DNA of 64,000 bases from positions 868,001 through 932,000 of the forward strand of contig JAJFPB010000013.1 in NCBI GenBank assembly GCA_020881915.1. The letters run 5' to 3'. Numbering within the stretch: position 1 is the stretch's first letter; every line of letters starts with the position of its first letter. Source of the stretch: Paramyrothecium sp. XJ0827 (Eukaryota; Ascomycota; Sordariomycetes; Hypocreales; Stachybotryaceae). The notes under the pieces are model-generated. The model saw only the letters and a list, made by a program, of their open reading frames with translations, was not told the origin of the DNA and searched no databases. Position numbers and translations under genes: made by a program. Shown piece after piece: positions 46,701-57,910 of this stretch.

Positions 46701-47999
46701 TAATAAGAAAATAAGATATAAAAAGCTTAATTTATTCTTTATATATAAAGAATTAGCTATAAACTATCTACAAAGCTAATATAAGCCTAATAACTTATAA
46801 TATATTAATTACCTCTTAAGAAGAATAATTATATTCTTATAATTAAAAGTAAAACTATAAAGATATATTTATATATACCTAAATTATATATATTCTTATA
46901 ATATATTAGTTATTAATAATATTATTTTCTTTCTTATAGTTAGTATTTTAGGTCCTATTAATAAATTAATTATTATAGAGTTAATTACTTTATTAGCTTA
47001 GATATATATCTTAATAAAAGGCTTATTAGATTTGCTTATTATAAGTAATTTATTAGTAAGGTCTCTAATAGTACTAATAAGTTTACTTATAATAAAATAA
47101 GTCATATAAATAAAGGTATTAAGAAATTTATTAAAATAATATAAATTTAAGAATCTTAAATAAGAACCTAAATATAATATAAATAATTTAATAAGAAGAT
47201 CTAATATCTAGAACCTTAAATATAATAATAAGAAAATTAATAATAAAGATATTTATAATAAATATAATATATTATAGGTACTTATAAGACTTAAGTTATT
47301 TATTTTATCAAGAGATTAATAGAGCTATTATAATATTCCTATATTATTAAGATCTAAATAAACCTTATAACTATAGCTATAGTAGTAAATCTAAAATTAA
47401 TATAAGTTCTATAGTAATATATATTATTTAATCTTAATAAAGTTAACTTAACCTATAGTAATAAAGTTATTTACTTAAAGAATAGTAATATAAAAATCTA
47501 CTTATATTTTACTATCTTACTATAATTAAAATCTCTATTTATTACTAATACTATAATAATTAATTCTTAAGATATCTCTTAAGAAGCTAGAATCTACTTT
47601 AAAGTCTATAAGTAAGAACCCTTAAAGACTATAAGACTATTTATATACTAACTAAATTAATATATAGAAGCCTAAGTTATAGCTAAGGGAAATATTAAAG
47701 ATAGCTTAATTATTAGTAAGATCTAGTAGCTAAAGGAAAATATTCTAGATCTAGCTAAGAGATAAGAACTAGACTATATCTAAGATATAGCTAATTAATC
47801 TAAGAATAAGAAAACTAGTAAGGCTAATAAGAAGTTATTTAAAAATATAATAAAGAGATTAGAAAAGGTATAAGACTAGATACTAGAATTAGAATATTAG
47901 ACTATTATAGGAGATAGTTAGGTAGATCTAACTTATGTTAATTAATAATATCTATTCCCTAAGAAGCTTACTATAAGATTAGCTATTTTACTTATATTA
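43720..47999. repeat. RIP-degraded sequence with R2 copies at both ends
   Basis: R2-like segments at 43720-44290 and 47100-47999. Between them, very AT-rich sequence without open frames or element ends that I can identify. Confidence 0.5.
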
Positions 48000-48284
48000 T
48001 AATATATATATATATATATAAGCTTATATAATATTATTTATTTTATTATCCCTATATATACTAGAATTAATACCTTTATTATAAGCTATATATTATATCT
48101 ATTATATAGCTATATCTATATAATAAAACTAATTAACTAAATTTTAGTTATTTTAAATAACTAATAAATTACTAAAATTTAATACACTAAGAATAAAAAT
48201 TAGTTAACTAAAAACTAGTTAATTAAATTGTAGTTAATTAATTTTTAGTTATTATTTAATTAGTTAACTAATTTCCCAAGCCTA
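48000..48284. mobile_element. truncated hAT MITE
   Basis: Right end TTTCCCAAGCCTA at 48284. The body matches, inverted, the MITE at 49988-50353 (AAGCTATATATTATATCTA region), but the other terminus is missing. Confidence 0.5.
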
Positions 48285-48575
48285 ATTATAGGTAGGTCTC
48301 TTCTTATATTAGTATTAGTAATAAATAGATTTATAGAAGATTTTAGCAATAATAAGTAAAGTATAAGTTTATTTTATATCACTATTCTTTAAGTAAAAAA
48401 CTTTATTACTATAATTTAATTTAACTTTGTTAAGAATAACTAATATATATTACTATAGAGCTTATATTAACTTTAACTTTATTACTAATATTATTATAAC
48501 TATAGTTATAAGGTTTATTTAGATATATCTAATAAACTATAGACCTTAGTAATATAGTAATATCTTAATAGCTCT

Positions 48576-49314
48576 AGGCTGAGGAAACTAGTTAACTAAT
48601 TAACTTAAACCTATAATTACTTCATTTATTTTTAGTTAACTAGATATAAGTTAATTAATTATTAGTTACTATATATGTAGGTATATATAAATATCTATAA
48701 TAACTTCAAATATAATTGTAATATATATAGTGATTTTTAATTTATTTATTTATTTATAATATAGCTATATATAGTACTTTTTAAGTTAGATAATTCCTTA
48801 AGATCTAGTTTATTTTTATAAGCTCTATTACTAGGTAAAGAAAATATAGGTTAATAAATATTTAGATAAATCCTAGATCTTATTATTATATATATAGTAG
48901 TTTCTAATTTATTTACTTATATATAATATAACTATATATAGTGCTTTTGAAGTTAAATAACTACTTAAGCTCTAATTTACTCTAAACTTTACTATAGTTT
49001 AAAAAGCTATATAACTATCTATAGAAAATATATATAGGGCTCTAAATATTTATATAAATTCTATATATAACTATAACATATATAATTACCTCTATCTTAT
49101 ATATTTATATATATTTCTAGCTATTATAATATACTAATTATAAGGGAAAAGAGATTAAAGTCTATTTTAGAGTAAATAAGAGCTTTAGAAATTATCTAGT
49201 ATTAAAAGTTCTATATGTTACTTGATTATATAGAAGTATATATATTTTAAAATACTATATATATTATAGTTATAAATAAGATCTATATAAATATTTATAG
49301 ATATATATATATAT
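48576..49314. mobile_element. degraded hAT element, interrupted
   Basis: A degenerate left end (TAGGCTGAGGAAACTAGTTA) is followed by two ~165-180-bp internal units (about 48762 and 48922) and an inverted unit around 49150-49220. It runs into the TTGTTACG element. Similar hAT units resume at 49890-49987, so the host copy probably continues beyond. Confidence 0.5.
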
Positions 49315-49887
49315 TATTACAGGAAACCCCGGAGCTAGGGTCACGTGATGCTACCCGATCGATAGGTAATCGGTAGCGTATCGCCACGGAAAAGACTGAA
49401 GCTGGCAAGCTTCAGTCTCTATCAGGCTTGGGAAATTAGTTAACTAATTGAATAATAACTAAATTTTAGTTAACTAAAATTTTGTTAACTAAAAATTATT
49501 CAGAGTAAAAATTAGTTAACTAAAAATTATTCTGAATAAAAATTAGTTAACTAATTTTTAGTTATTCATTAGTTATTCAGAATAACTAAAATTTATTCAG
49601 CTAATATTATTATATATATATAGCTATATATAAAGACCTATTATATATATAAATACTATATATAGCTTATAATAAAGGGATTAAAGTCTAATATATATAG
49701 AAGCTATAAAATAGATAATATAATATAAGCCCTTTAATATATAAGGTCTTTTAAAAAGCTTCTAAAAATAACTAACTAAAATTTAGTTAACTAATCTTCC
49801 CAAGCCTGGTCTCTATAATAGGATAGCCACAACAGATCTCTTGGTGCCCCTCTACCTAACTACCCTATTAGTATCCAGTCGTAATAT
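49315..49887. repeat. TTGTTACG element, copy 2, inverted and interrupted
   Basis: Inverse of 5110-5289 with a hAT MITE inserted. It keeps the hairpin core, a perfect 10-bp inverted repeat AGACTGAAGC/GCTTCAGTCT around a 6-bp loop, and the TCACGTGA site. Ends are degraded relative to copy 1. Confidence 0.6.
49423..49808. mobile_element. hAT MITE, 386 bp, nested
   Basis: CAGGCTTGGGAAATTAGTTA to TCTTCCCAAGCCTG with the exact 8-bp duplication GTCTCTAT. Comparison with the uninterrupted copy at 5110-5289 gives the pre-insertion site directly. Confidence 0.88.
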
Positions 49888-49987
49888 ATACTCTATAGTA
49901 AGTTATGTAGCTTTAGAGACTTAAGTAAAGTTTAAAGTAAATTAGAGCTTAAGGAACTATTTAATTTTAAAAGTACTATATAGAGCT

Positions 49988-50353
49988 CAGACTTGGGAAT
50001 TTAGTTAACTAATTGAATAATAACTAAATTTTAGTTAACTAATTTTTAGTTATTCACTAGTTATTCAGAATAACTAAAATTTAGTTAATTAGTTTTATTA
50101 TATATATATATATATATAGCTATATAATAAGATCTATTATATATATAGATATAATATATAGCTTATAATAAAGGTAATAATTCTAGTATTTATAAAGATA
50201 ATAATATAACTAATATTATATAAGCTTATATATATATATATAAGAGCTTTTAAAATATTACTAAAAATAACTAACTAATTTTAGTTACCTAAATTTTAGT
50301 TATTCACTAGTTATTTAGAATAACTAATTTTTAGTTAATTAATCCCAAGCCTG
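49988..50353. mobile_element. hAT MITE, 366 bp
   Basis: CAGACTTGGGAATTTAGTTA to ATCCCAAGCCTG, exact 8-bp duplication ATAGAGCT. It is inserted in a hAT internal unit. Confidence 0.85.
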
Positions 50354-50985
50354 ATAGAGCTATATTATATAAATTTATATATAAATAAATTAATTAAATA
50401 CTACTATATATATTATAATTATATATAAAATTAATATAAATATTTATATACATATTTATATATCTAGTAACTAACCATTAGTTAGTATAAAATAAGAGTA
50501 GTAAAATAAATTATAGCTTATATTTAATAGCTACTACTATATTTAAGTTTCTTAAGAGCTAAAATATCTTTAAGGTATTTATTTATATTACCTAATATTA
50601 TACTTACTTAGCCAACTTAGTATAACTATCCCTATAAGCCTCCTAGGCCTCTAATATTATTAACTTTCTTATAAGGGTTCTAGATATATAGGCCCTAGCT
50701 ATAATTAATACATTTAATCTTACTAATTTACTAGAAGATATATTAGATATAATTTATAATTTTAAGTATTTCTATTATTTTCTTATTATTAATCTCTAGC
50801 TGTACTTAAAGAAGATAATAAAGAAGAAATCCTAGATATAATATTAAATAACTTTCTTAATATCTAAAATAAATCTAATTCTAAAGAAGACTTTATTAAG
50901 TATACCACCCCTAAGAATACTTTAATTAATATTTATAAGAATACTATAATTAAATATAAGAATAAAATAATATTTAATAATATAT
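50354..50985. other. AT-rich edge of the block
   Basis: hAT-like AT-rich sequence to about 50510, then RIP-like DNA; composition switches to normal near 50986. Confidence 0.5.
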
Positions 50986-52884
50986 TTATTTATCAAGCAT
51001 CTTACACTCATTGTACAGTAAAATCTAACATTTCTCCATCCTGAGCTTGACAAGATCGGCATCTTGTATGAACACGCCACGGAGGCCGGCTGCAGGCTTC
51101 CCGCTATAGTCAATCACAACACCTCCCCAATGCTGGCGCAACGTAGAGCCGCAGAAGTATCACCTCGCTCAACTGGAATAAAATTTGCAATAGCGACATT
51201 CTGTTACGAGCTGGTCTTATTGCGGCTGCAAATAGTCGCTTGCAGAATTATTGTTATTCTTGAAGAGGGAGAAAAGGAGGCCGCAATGCGGGTAACACGT
51301 GACCTTGTCTCTCTCCTTTCCAAAGGCTGGACAAAGCCCTTCGATAACACTGGTGTAATCGTAAAGTATCGTAAAGTAAGAGTAAGGTTCATGTACCGTA
51401 GGTAGGTACAGTTCGGCGTCCGATCATCAGTAATCACCTGCTCGCGGGGGTGCCTAAAGCAGGGCTAGGTACCTTAATGTACTGAGTCCAAACTCTCATA
51501 TCACCGTTTTGATCCCTGGTTAGGATTACGGTCAAACGGCAATATCACTGTTCCTTTCCAAATACAGTGATATGCTGCTTAGTCCCTTTGGTGCGGTATT
51601 TGTTGGGGCCACAGAGCGACTAGTACCTTCATTACTCCACCCACATCCGTCTTCATAGGTACCTCAGGTACTCCCTTCTCCAGCCTCTCCAGCCTCCCCA
51701 GCCTCTCCAGCCTGTCTAGCCACTTAGGTGCCCCTCGCGTGGGGCCAGTACCCATCGAAAGTTGTGGCTTTGACGGCTCGTCCAAAGAAAGTGGTCCCTT
51801 ATCGCGTCGTGTTTATGTTGGTCCGTCCAGGACGAGAATCGGCTGAGCCTAGTCCTGCGAGTCGTATTAGGGCGGGACGAATATATCTATAGCGTCCCGC
51901 CTCTCCTGAACCCTGGGGTGTGATATCCGACGGACAGACGCTCACATCTCTTGTGCTCCCCAGGTATAAACGACACTTTTGCTCCTTCGCATAAAGTCGT
52001 TAGACACCATCGACAACGGCCGTCAGCGACGTGGTGGGCTCCGACAAATGTCCGCAAGTCGGTCATCTTAGCCAGACGAACGCTGTAGCTGCGCAATGGA
52101 GCCTATGGTACATAGCTTCTCTAGGCCTGGTCTAGTGTAACGGACAAGACGGCGTCCAGCACCACCATCTCCTTGGCATTAGCAGTGTCGTCGGCCATGA
52201 TTCGTATGAAGTCAGTTTAGCATTCCACTACAATGTGAGGCATAGATGGGTAAGCAAACTTGTCCATTTGCTCGGATACCGCACAGTCTTCCTAGACGTC
52301 GGCCATCGGTCAGAGATTTCCTCAGGTCCACGCCTTTCTTTACGTGCCTCTTGCAGATCTCGTGTGCTCATTTAAATGTGAGGAATATGGAACGAAAAGG
52401 AGGTTTCGGACGCCAATGCAGCTGGCAGCTGGTGGTGGCACCACCTTGGCGCACCCGCTGCCTCTGTTCACTTGCCTCACCTGTGAATCAACTCTTACTC
52501 AGTTCAACTCACTCCACCAACTCACCTTTTTTTCACCTGTTCACTTCTTCTCACCCGCTCACCTTCTTTCACGCCCTCTTTTTTTTTCTCCCCCACCTCT
52601 CTCGTTCATTACCTGATTTCACCCTTTGCTTGCCCGTGATCAGTACGCATATAGCACCTCCATCTTCACGGCTTCGCGATAGCGGCCTCGTCCTCCCAAG
52701 TCGCAAGCTACCTGGCGCAGGCTTCACGACGCATTTCTGACATCGCTCACCATTCTTTCTCTGCGGCGACGACGCAGCCCAAAGGTCAACACACTGTGCA
52801 GGTGAGTAGTCCCTCGCTCTTCAAAGCTCACCCAGACCCCCAAGCTTACGACCTGACAGTTCTTCACTTCCCGCCGTCAACAAG
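50986..52884. other. normal-GC flank, no gene supported
   Basis: Several frames of 60-160 codons exist, but none shows a motif or conserved structure. A 9-bp tandem repeat (CCAGCCTCT-like, about five units) lies at 51680-51722. From about 52490 to 52620 the plus strand is strongly pyrimidine-rich (CTCACC/TTTTTTTC), which could be the promoter of the gene after it. Confidence 0.45.
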
Positions 52885-54047
52885 ATGCCTCCCGGACATG
52901 CCTCCTTCCAGGCCTCGTACAATGGGCTATCGCTAAGCCAGATCCGCGAATAGCATTTGCAGGACGGCGACTCGCGTTACCCGATTGTAAAGCCTGTAGT
53001 CTGGGCCTGCTCGTTGGAGTTGGTGCAGAGGGACCAAGACGATGTTCGAAAGGCTTAGAAGGCTGACCCGAACACATCCCCGCCTCTCGCGCGATGCATG
53101 GAGGCGGCGTTGGAAGGACTTGTCAAGTGGGAGAAAGGGCAAGGACCTAATCCGTTGATCCCGGAGATTGGGCCCTGGACACCCGAGCTTTATCGACTTG
53201 TCCGTCGTTACATGGGCAAGAGAAAGCGCTTCTCTGACGTGGAGTGCGAGATGGCTGTTGGGCGGATGCCGCTTCGTCTCTCGACTACGGTACCCACCCT
53301 TACCTTCTCTTCCTGGTCACTTGAGCTCTAACTTTTTTTTTCCAATTTTTTTTTAGGCCGGGAACAGCATTCAACAGCCCATCGAGCTCTTCGACTCCGA
53401 TTCCGATGGCGAGGTCGAGATCGTACATGTTGCGGTTTGCAGCGTGAAGCGTGAGCCGGCTATCAAAGGGGAGGCAGCCGAGACGCAAGGATCCGACTTG
53501 GATGTGATCCAGCAACTCGAATCCTCGCACTCGGCCCCTTTGGCTTCGAACGTTGCCCAGAGCAATGTGGCAGATGAGGATGAGGAAGGCTCGCAGGTCC
53601 TTCCTCTGTTTCCCCACACGACCTCGACTTCCTCAAGCGACTCATCTTCGGACGTCAGCACAACATCGCATGGTTCGGATGTCACCGACACTACGAACCA
53701 GGCCCCTTCGGCTGCTGACATTGCTCTGGGCAATGTCGTAGATGAGGATGAGGAAGGCTCGCAGTCCCTCCCTCCGTTGCCCCACACGACCTCGACTTCT
53801 CCAAGCGACTTGTACTCAGAGATCAGCACACCATCGCGTGGTTCAGACATGGTCGACCCTCTGGTGAGTCTACGAGCGTGAGGTGATATCGAACTGCTGA
53901 CTTACAAGCAATCAGGTCACCACGAGTGACCCCATCACTCCATCCTCGGCTTCGCGCCGACGTTCTCGACTTCATCCTCAAGACACTCCGCTTCGACGCT
54001 CGGCACGGCTTGACACGCCTGCTAAACGACGTCGTGTGGACCAGTGA
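52885..54047 (+). CDS. unrecognised gene family member 1 (two TAG codons upstream of an ATG)
   Basis: Three exons with phase-0 GT-AG introns: up to 53289, 53357-53863, 53916-54047. From the ATG at 53098 the frame is clean and gives 276 aa. The same frame continues upstream to an ATG at 52885 but with TAG at 52951 and 53056. That upstream part also aligns with the second member at 62555-63350, so the ancestral protein probably began there. Shared residues: KWE(K/R)G(Q/E)G, a WTP followed by an Arg-rich helix, and an acidic segment after intron 1, whose position is conserved. An internal duplication of about 56 residues (VADEDEEGSQ / VVDEDEEGSQ) is Ser/Thr/Asp-rich; the end AKRRRVDQ resembles a nuclear localisation signal. 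No known domain. It could be a pseudogene, or a gene using the later start. Confidence 0.55.
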
Positions 54048-55149
54048 GCCCCAACATGGATAGGGACGGACAGGAGCAGCAGCTGGTGCTTAGATGGATG
54101 GCGGAAGCTGATGGCATTGTCTTTCGACATGATAGGATGTTAGTGCCGTTTGTGCCTTGACCTGCTACTTTTGCTTGTTGTAGCTCATGGTCGCAGTGTC
54201 TTGATTGGCTTCGCTTTCTTCGATGTCGAGACGGAATCTCATTCCCGCGAGAAGAACATCGCCCCCCTTTATCATGTATGCTCATCAATGAAGTAGCTGG
54301 ACCACTCTTCGGGTGTCCTTACACAGATAGGGTTGATAGCATCATGAAGGATTTACTTGTTGCAATGGGGCTGCTCGCTTCGGAGCAAATTACTTGAGGT
54401 AGTAAAGGGTCGGAGTCACAGACGGCGCTTCGTCCTTTTTCCCCAACGCCCAGCCATTCAAGGCACACTCGGCCGTACCGCCAGCTCGTACCCTTAACCT
54501 GCGTGAAACGATGATACTATGACACTGAAACCTCGAGAGCAGGAATCTCCCCATATCACTTGACAGCAGAAAAAGAATGCTTGCGGGAAAAATTCGAGTA
54601 GTTTACCAAGCCCAACCAAATCCATTCACAGTACAGTAATCGGAAAGCTCTTGTTTTGTACTTTTACGGTGCGGCAGTGAGGGATGTGAAGCCATGGAAA
54701 TGCGGCCAATCAGAAAGGCTGCGCACGGAAGGCTGCGTCCCTTCAGAATAAACAACACCTCCCAAGCGCGTCAGTTCGGATACTACCTTTCTGCTCCAAC
54801 ACCCCAAGCGATTTTGCTTCGCGCTATTCGACGCCCATATAGCACCTACAGGCATGCTTGGCTTTGCTGTACGGTGATATGGTCAAAATGGTCCCTGCAG
54901 CAGCCGATCAGCCAGTGACACTCCCGCCAGGGCCCGCCAACCATGTGGACTGGACCTCGGGCCCAAGTTAAAGGCGAGTTTCCTGGCCGCCGTGGTCGTC
55001 GGAACTCACCTTGTATGTGTTTTTTGCTTTGCTGCTACTTCTTCTGCGAACCGGCGACTGTTGCAGCTAATCCAAGTCTTGACCGGGTAGAGAACCATCA
55101 TGGTTCCTCGTAGGCCATCATTTAGAACGCCACAGTGCTTGTTCTCCAG
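54048..55149. other. no gene recognised
   Basis: Normal-GC sequence; open frames are short and lack recognisable features. It probably includes the 3' region of the preceding gene. Confidence 0.45.
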
Positions 55150-55745
55150 GCACATATTGCCAGGTCAGTACTGTACTGGTGATGATTGACACTGTTGCAG
55201 AGCTCTAATGTTTATAGCAATCCTCTGTCGCGATTATCAAGGCAAACCACCATGCTTCGAACGAACGAATGAATGAACGAACGAGCGAACCAATAAAATA
55301 CTGCTATGATGTTTGTCTGCTTGGAGTAGACTAAACTGGGCTTACGGTAGCATGCGGCACGGCTAACGTTGTCTGTGACGCGGGAGAGTGCTCTCAGCAT
55401 GCGGCACAACGGAGAGAGGCTGTCCCGCTTGCGGACCGCTTGCGGGTTGACGGCGTGGGATCACATTGCTAGGTCAGTGTAGGTGATGATTTCTACTGTT
55501 AGCAGAGCTCTGATGTTTATAGCAATCCTTTTGTTGCGATCATCGAGCCAAACCGCCATGCTACGAACGACGGACGAACGGACGAACGAACGGACGAGCG
55601 AACGAATAACATATTGCTTCAACGTTTGTCTGCTTGGAGTAGACTTAACTGGGCTTGCGACAGCCTGCGGCACGGCTAAAGTTGTCTGTGACGCAGGAGA
55701 GCGCTCTTAGCATGCGGCACAACGGACAAAGGCTGTCCCTTTTGC
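55150..55745 (+). repeat. imperfect tandem duplication, ~300-bp unit
   Basis: Units of about 55150-55440 and 55455-55745 share AGAGCTCT(A/G)ATGTTTATAG, a tetranucleotide array of GAAC/GAAT type (55257-55290 and 55562-55606), TTTGTCTGCTTGGAGTAGAC and a GCATGCGGCAC segment. They have diverged by scattered substitutions, and each array has a different length. Confidence 0.75.
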
Positions 55746-55885
55746 AGGTTGACGGCTTGGGAGGCATCTTTAAGCCGGTGCATAGGCTCTGTGATGCGGT
55801 CAAGGTATCCGGCCGAGGGGAGACGATCGTGTTGAATGTTTGACCTGCATCAAGACCGCTCACCACCTGTCCAGTCCAATCAAGG

Positions 55886-56344
55886 ATGCATGAACCAGAA
55901 TCCCTGCAGCCGCTGAACGCTTACTTGACCAAAGCCTACCCAACGCTTGCTATCAGACACTTCTTCAGTCCCTGCGCGCGAGGACTCGGCCTAGTAGTAC
56001 CGGAGCCCCATCTCGACCTCATCAATGCGGTGCCGGTGCAGAACGGCCCTGCAACTACAAGGAGAAGGCTGTTTGTCTTGCAGGTCCTGACCGCGGACAG
56101 CAGCGCCACCATAAGTCGCCCCCATCGTCGTGCTCGTCGCCGAAGCCGAAGCGAATCGAGTACAAGCAGGACCAGGGACGGGCTGGAAGAGCATAGACGA
56201 GACCTTGCGCCTCGCTCGCTCTGCTTTCACGACACGGATTGGTGGCCAATGATCTGCATCCTCTTTCTCACAGGCGGCTGGTTTCTGTTTGCCATCTACA
56301 GAAGTGCCATCCTAAAGGCCCTGAAGGTCCTGGCTACGAGGTGA
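55886..56344 (+). CDS. possible small membrane protein
   Basis: An open frame of 152 codons. The middle is Arg/Ser-rich (RRARRRSRSESS). Near the C-terminus a hydrophobic stretch MICILFLTGGWFLFAIY is followed by basic residues, as in a tail-anchored or single-pass protein. No family recognised, no introns evident, and an overlapping minus-strand frame exists. It may be chance. Confidence 0.25.
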   Translation: MHEPESLQPLNAYLTKAYPTLAIRHFFSPCARGLGLVVPEPHLDLINAVPVQNGPATTRRRLFVLQVLTADSSATISRPHRRARRRSRSESSTSRTRDGLEEHRRDLAPRSLCFHDTDWWPMICILFLTGGWFLFAIYRSAILKALKVLATR

Positions 56345-57110
56345 GGAGCGTCGTTCAACCCAACTCCACCAAAGTATCGCAGTCTCTCTTCCTCTGACAA
56401 ATTATCGAAGTCCTTCTTATTGACGTCAAGTAAGGGGGTCAATACTACCATTGCATGCTGCGAGCCGGCGATGCTCTCTTCCGAAAGGCAATGACATTTC
56501 TGGCGCTATCGTGGGCCAGAGGATGGTGCGACGTGCGCTCGGGAGTCTTGATTGAGTGGACCTTCCATACTGTCTATGACAAACATCAGTTGGTCTCTTT
56601 GATCCCTTTGGAGCAGTGTTTGCAGCCGCGAGCCCAGCAGTGATTCAGCGGATGCACTTGCAATCGCAAGATCTGTCCACGACCGAAGGGAGGACACAGC
56701 TTTTGACACGCAATGCCCAATGTAAGTAAGGTAGGTAGTTCACACTGGATGTATACAACCTTATCACATCGATTGTGAGCCGAGCTTTTGTCGCTCCAGG
56801 TGCCACACCTTCTCCGAATCAGCCCACACTCTCACTACAGGCAAGTACAACCTAGGAACTCCATCACCAAGCTGTTCCATTATTGCATTGTAAGCGAATA
56901 CAAATGTCTCGAGCTACCTTACACTTCCCAACTCAGAAGAAAGCAAGATGCTTCAAAGATGGCCTGTGCTTTCCCAAACCTATCAACTCATGGGGGCTCC
57001 AGGCATGGCAACCGTGGTATGTTGCGTCTTGGCTGAGGATGGTCTCCTCCATGCATCCCCAAACTTCAGTCCTGCTCCATCATCGCGCGTTTCCGGCTTC
57101 GTCTCACAAG
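56345..57110. other. no gene recognised
   Basis: Normal-GC sequence upstream of the next gene; no convincing coding stretch. Confidence 0.4.
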
Positions 57111-57910
57111 ATGGCTTATCAGGCTAACACGGATCAACGCCGCAAGTTTCCCGAGCGTAACTCACTCCCCGATTACCCGGAGAACATTCGAGTAGTACGA
57201 GCTTTTGTTCCGCTGACAAGGGATCGATTGCTAACCAAGTATCTAGATATCTTGTTACGAGTGCATAAGCCGGTTGGCTTATGATCCCGATGCCTTTTGC
57301 ATCGAATGCAGTAGTACGAGGATTTAAAGACATCTCCTATGCCTTATGAACTGCTAATCTGCGCAAGATACTGCCGCCCGCTGTCGGCCCTGCGCTGGTC
57401 CAAATGGTAAATCTGGGCACTCTTGCCACGAGGTCTATCCCTTCACTTCTTTTCACTACTTCCCATTATATACTGACGTGCTGTGAGCAGGTCAACGCTA
57501 CACCCGCCATGCGCGAGGCTATGGATCGCCTCGCCGAAGCCGCCTTCAAGTACGACTCTGGAAATGAAGGTACGAAGCCACTTGGCCGTTCCTTGTCCGC
57601 CACTTACGTGCCGTCAGGATCCGTCGAGGCTTGGATAGCCGCTGGCGACGCCGCCATCCGCCAGCGCCGCGCCGACGGCAAGGCTATTTCGCAGCGACCC
57701 ACCGTCCCGCCGACCGAGGGTGTCTTCGTTCCCGCAAATGAGCAACGCGAATTTCAGGTTAGACAATCTCGCTACATCAATTGTGGGTTAAGTTGACTAA
57801 CGTCTTATAAGCATGAATTCCTTGCTATTGCCCGTCGCATCGCCGATAGCCTTGATCAAATCGCCAATAAGCTTGAGGACAATTGTTCTACCTCCCGTAA
57901 GCGCCGTTAG
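57111..57910 (+). CDS. small four-exon gene, function unknown
   Basis: Predicted exons 57111-57260, 57368-57406, 57491-57757 and 57812-57910, all in phase, giving 184 aa. Introns 2 and 3 have good borders (GTAAAT...AGCAG, GTTAGA...TATAAG). Intron 1 uses a weak donor GTGCAT, with a branch-like GCTAATCTGC before its acceptor, so the first junction is uncertain. The protein starts MAYQANTDQRRKFPERNS. It contains LPPAVGPALVQM and the helical MREAMDRLAEAAFKYDSG, then an Ala-rich segment (VEAWIAAGDAAIRQRRADGK), and ends in a helix IARRIADSLDQIANKLEDN with a basic tail SRKRR. No domain recognised. It lies in normal-GC DNA near the 416-aa gene, which is on the opposite strand. Confidence 0.5.

Larger units (their letters stand above)
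4056..50985. other. AT-rich, RIP-like heterochromatic block
   Basis: From about 4056 to 50985 the sequence is overwhelmingly A and T outside a few inserted transposons, with dense TA dinucleotides, stop codons in every frame and almost no CpA or CpG. Recognisable repeats occur in several degraded copies. This is the expected look of DNA processed by repeat-induced point mutation in ascomycetes. The transposons A-E, whose base composition is normal, stand out as later arrivals. Both edges are sharp. The size and content also fit a pericentromeric or subtelomeric block; the sequence alone does not decide. Confidence 0.85.

Noticed and set aside
52246..52740. 164-codon frame rich in Ser, Leu, Pro and Phe
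   Set aside because: Created by a pyrimidine-rich promoter-like tract, not by coding constraint.
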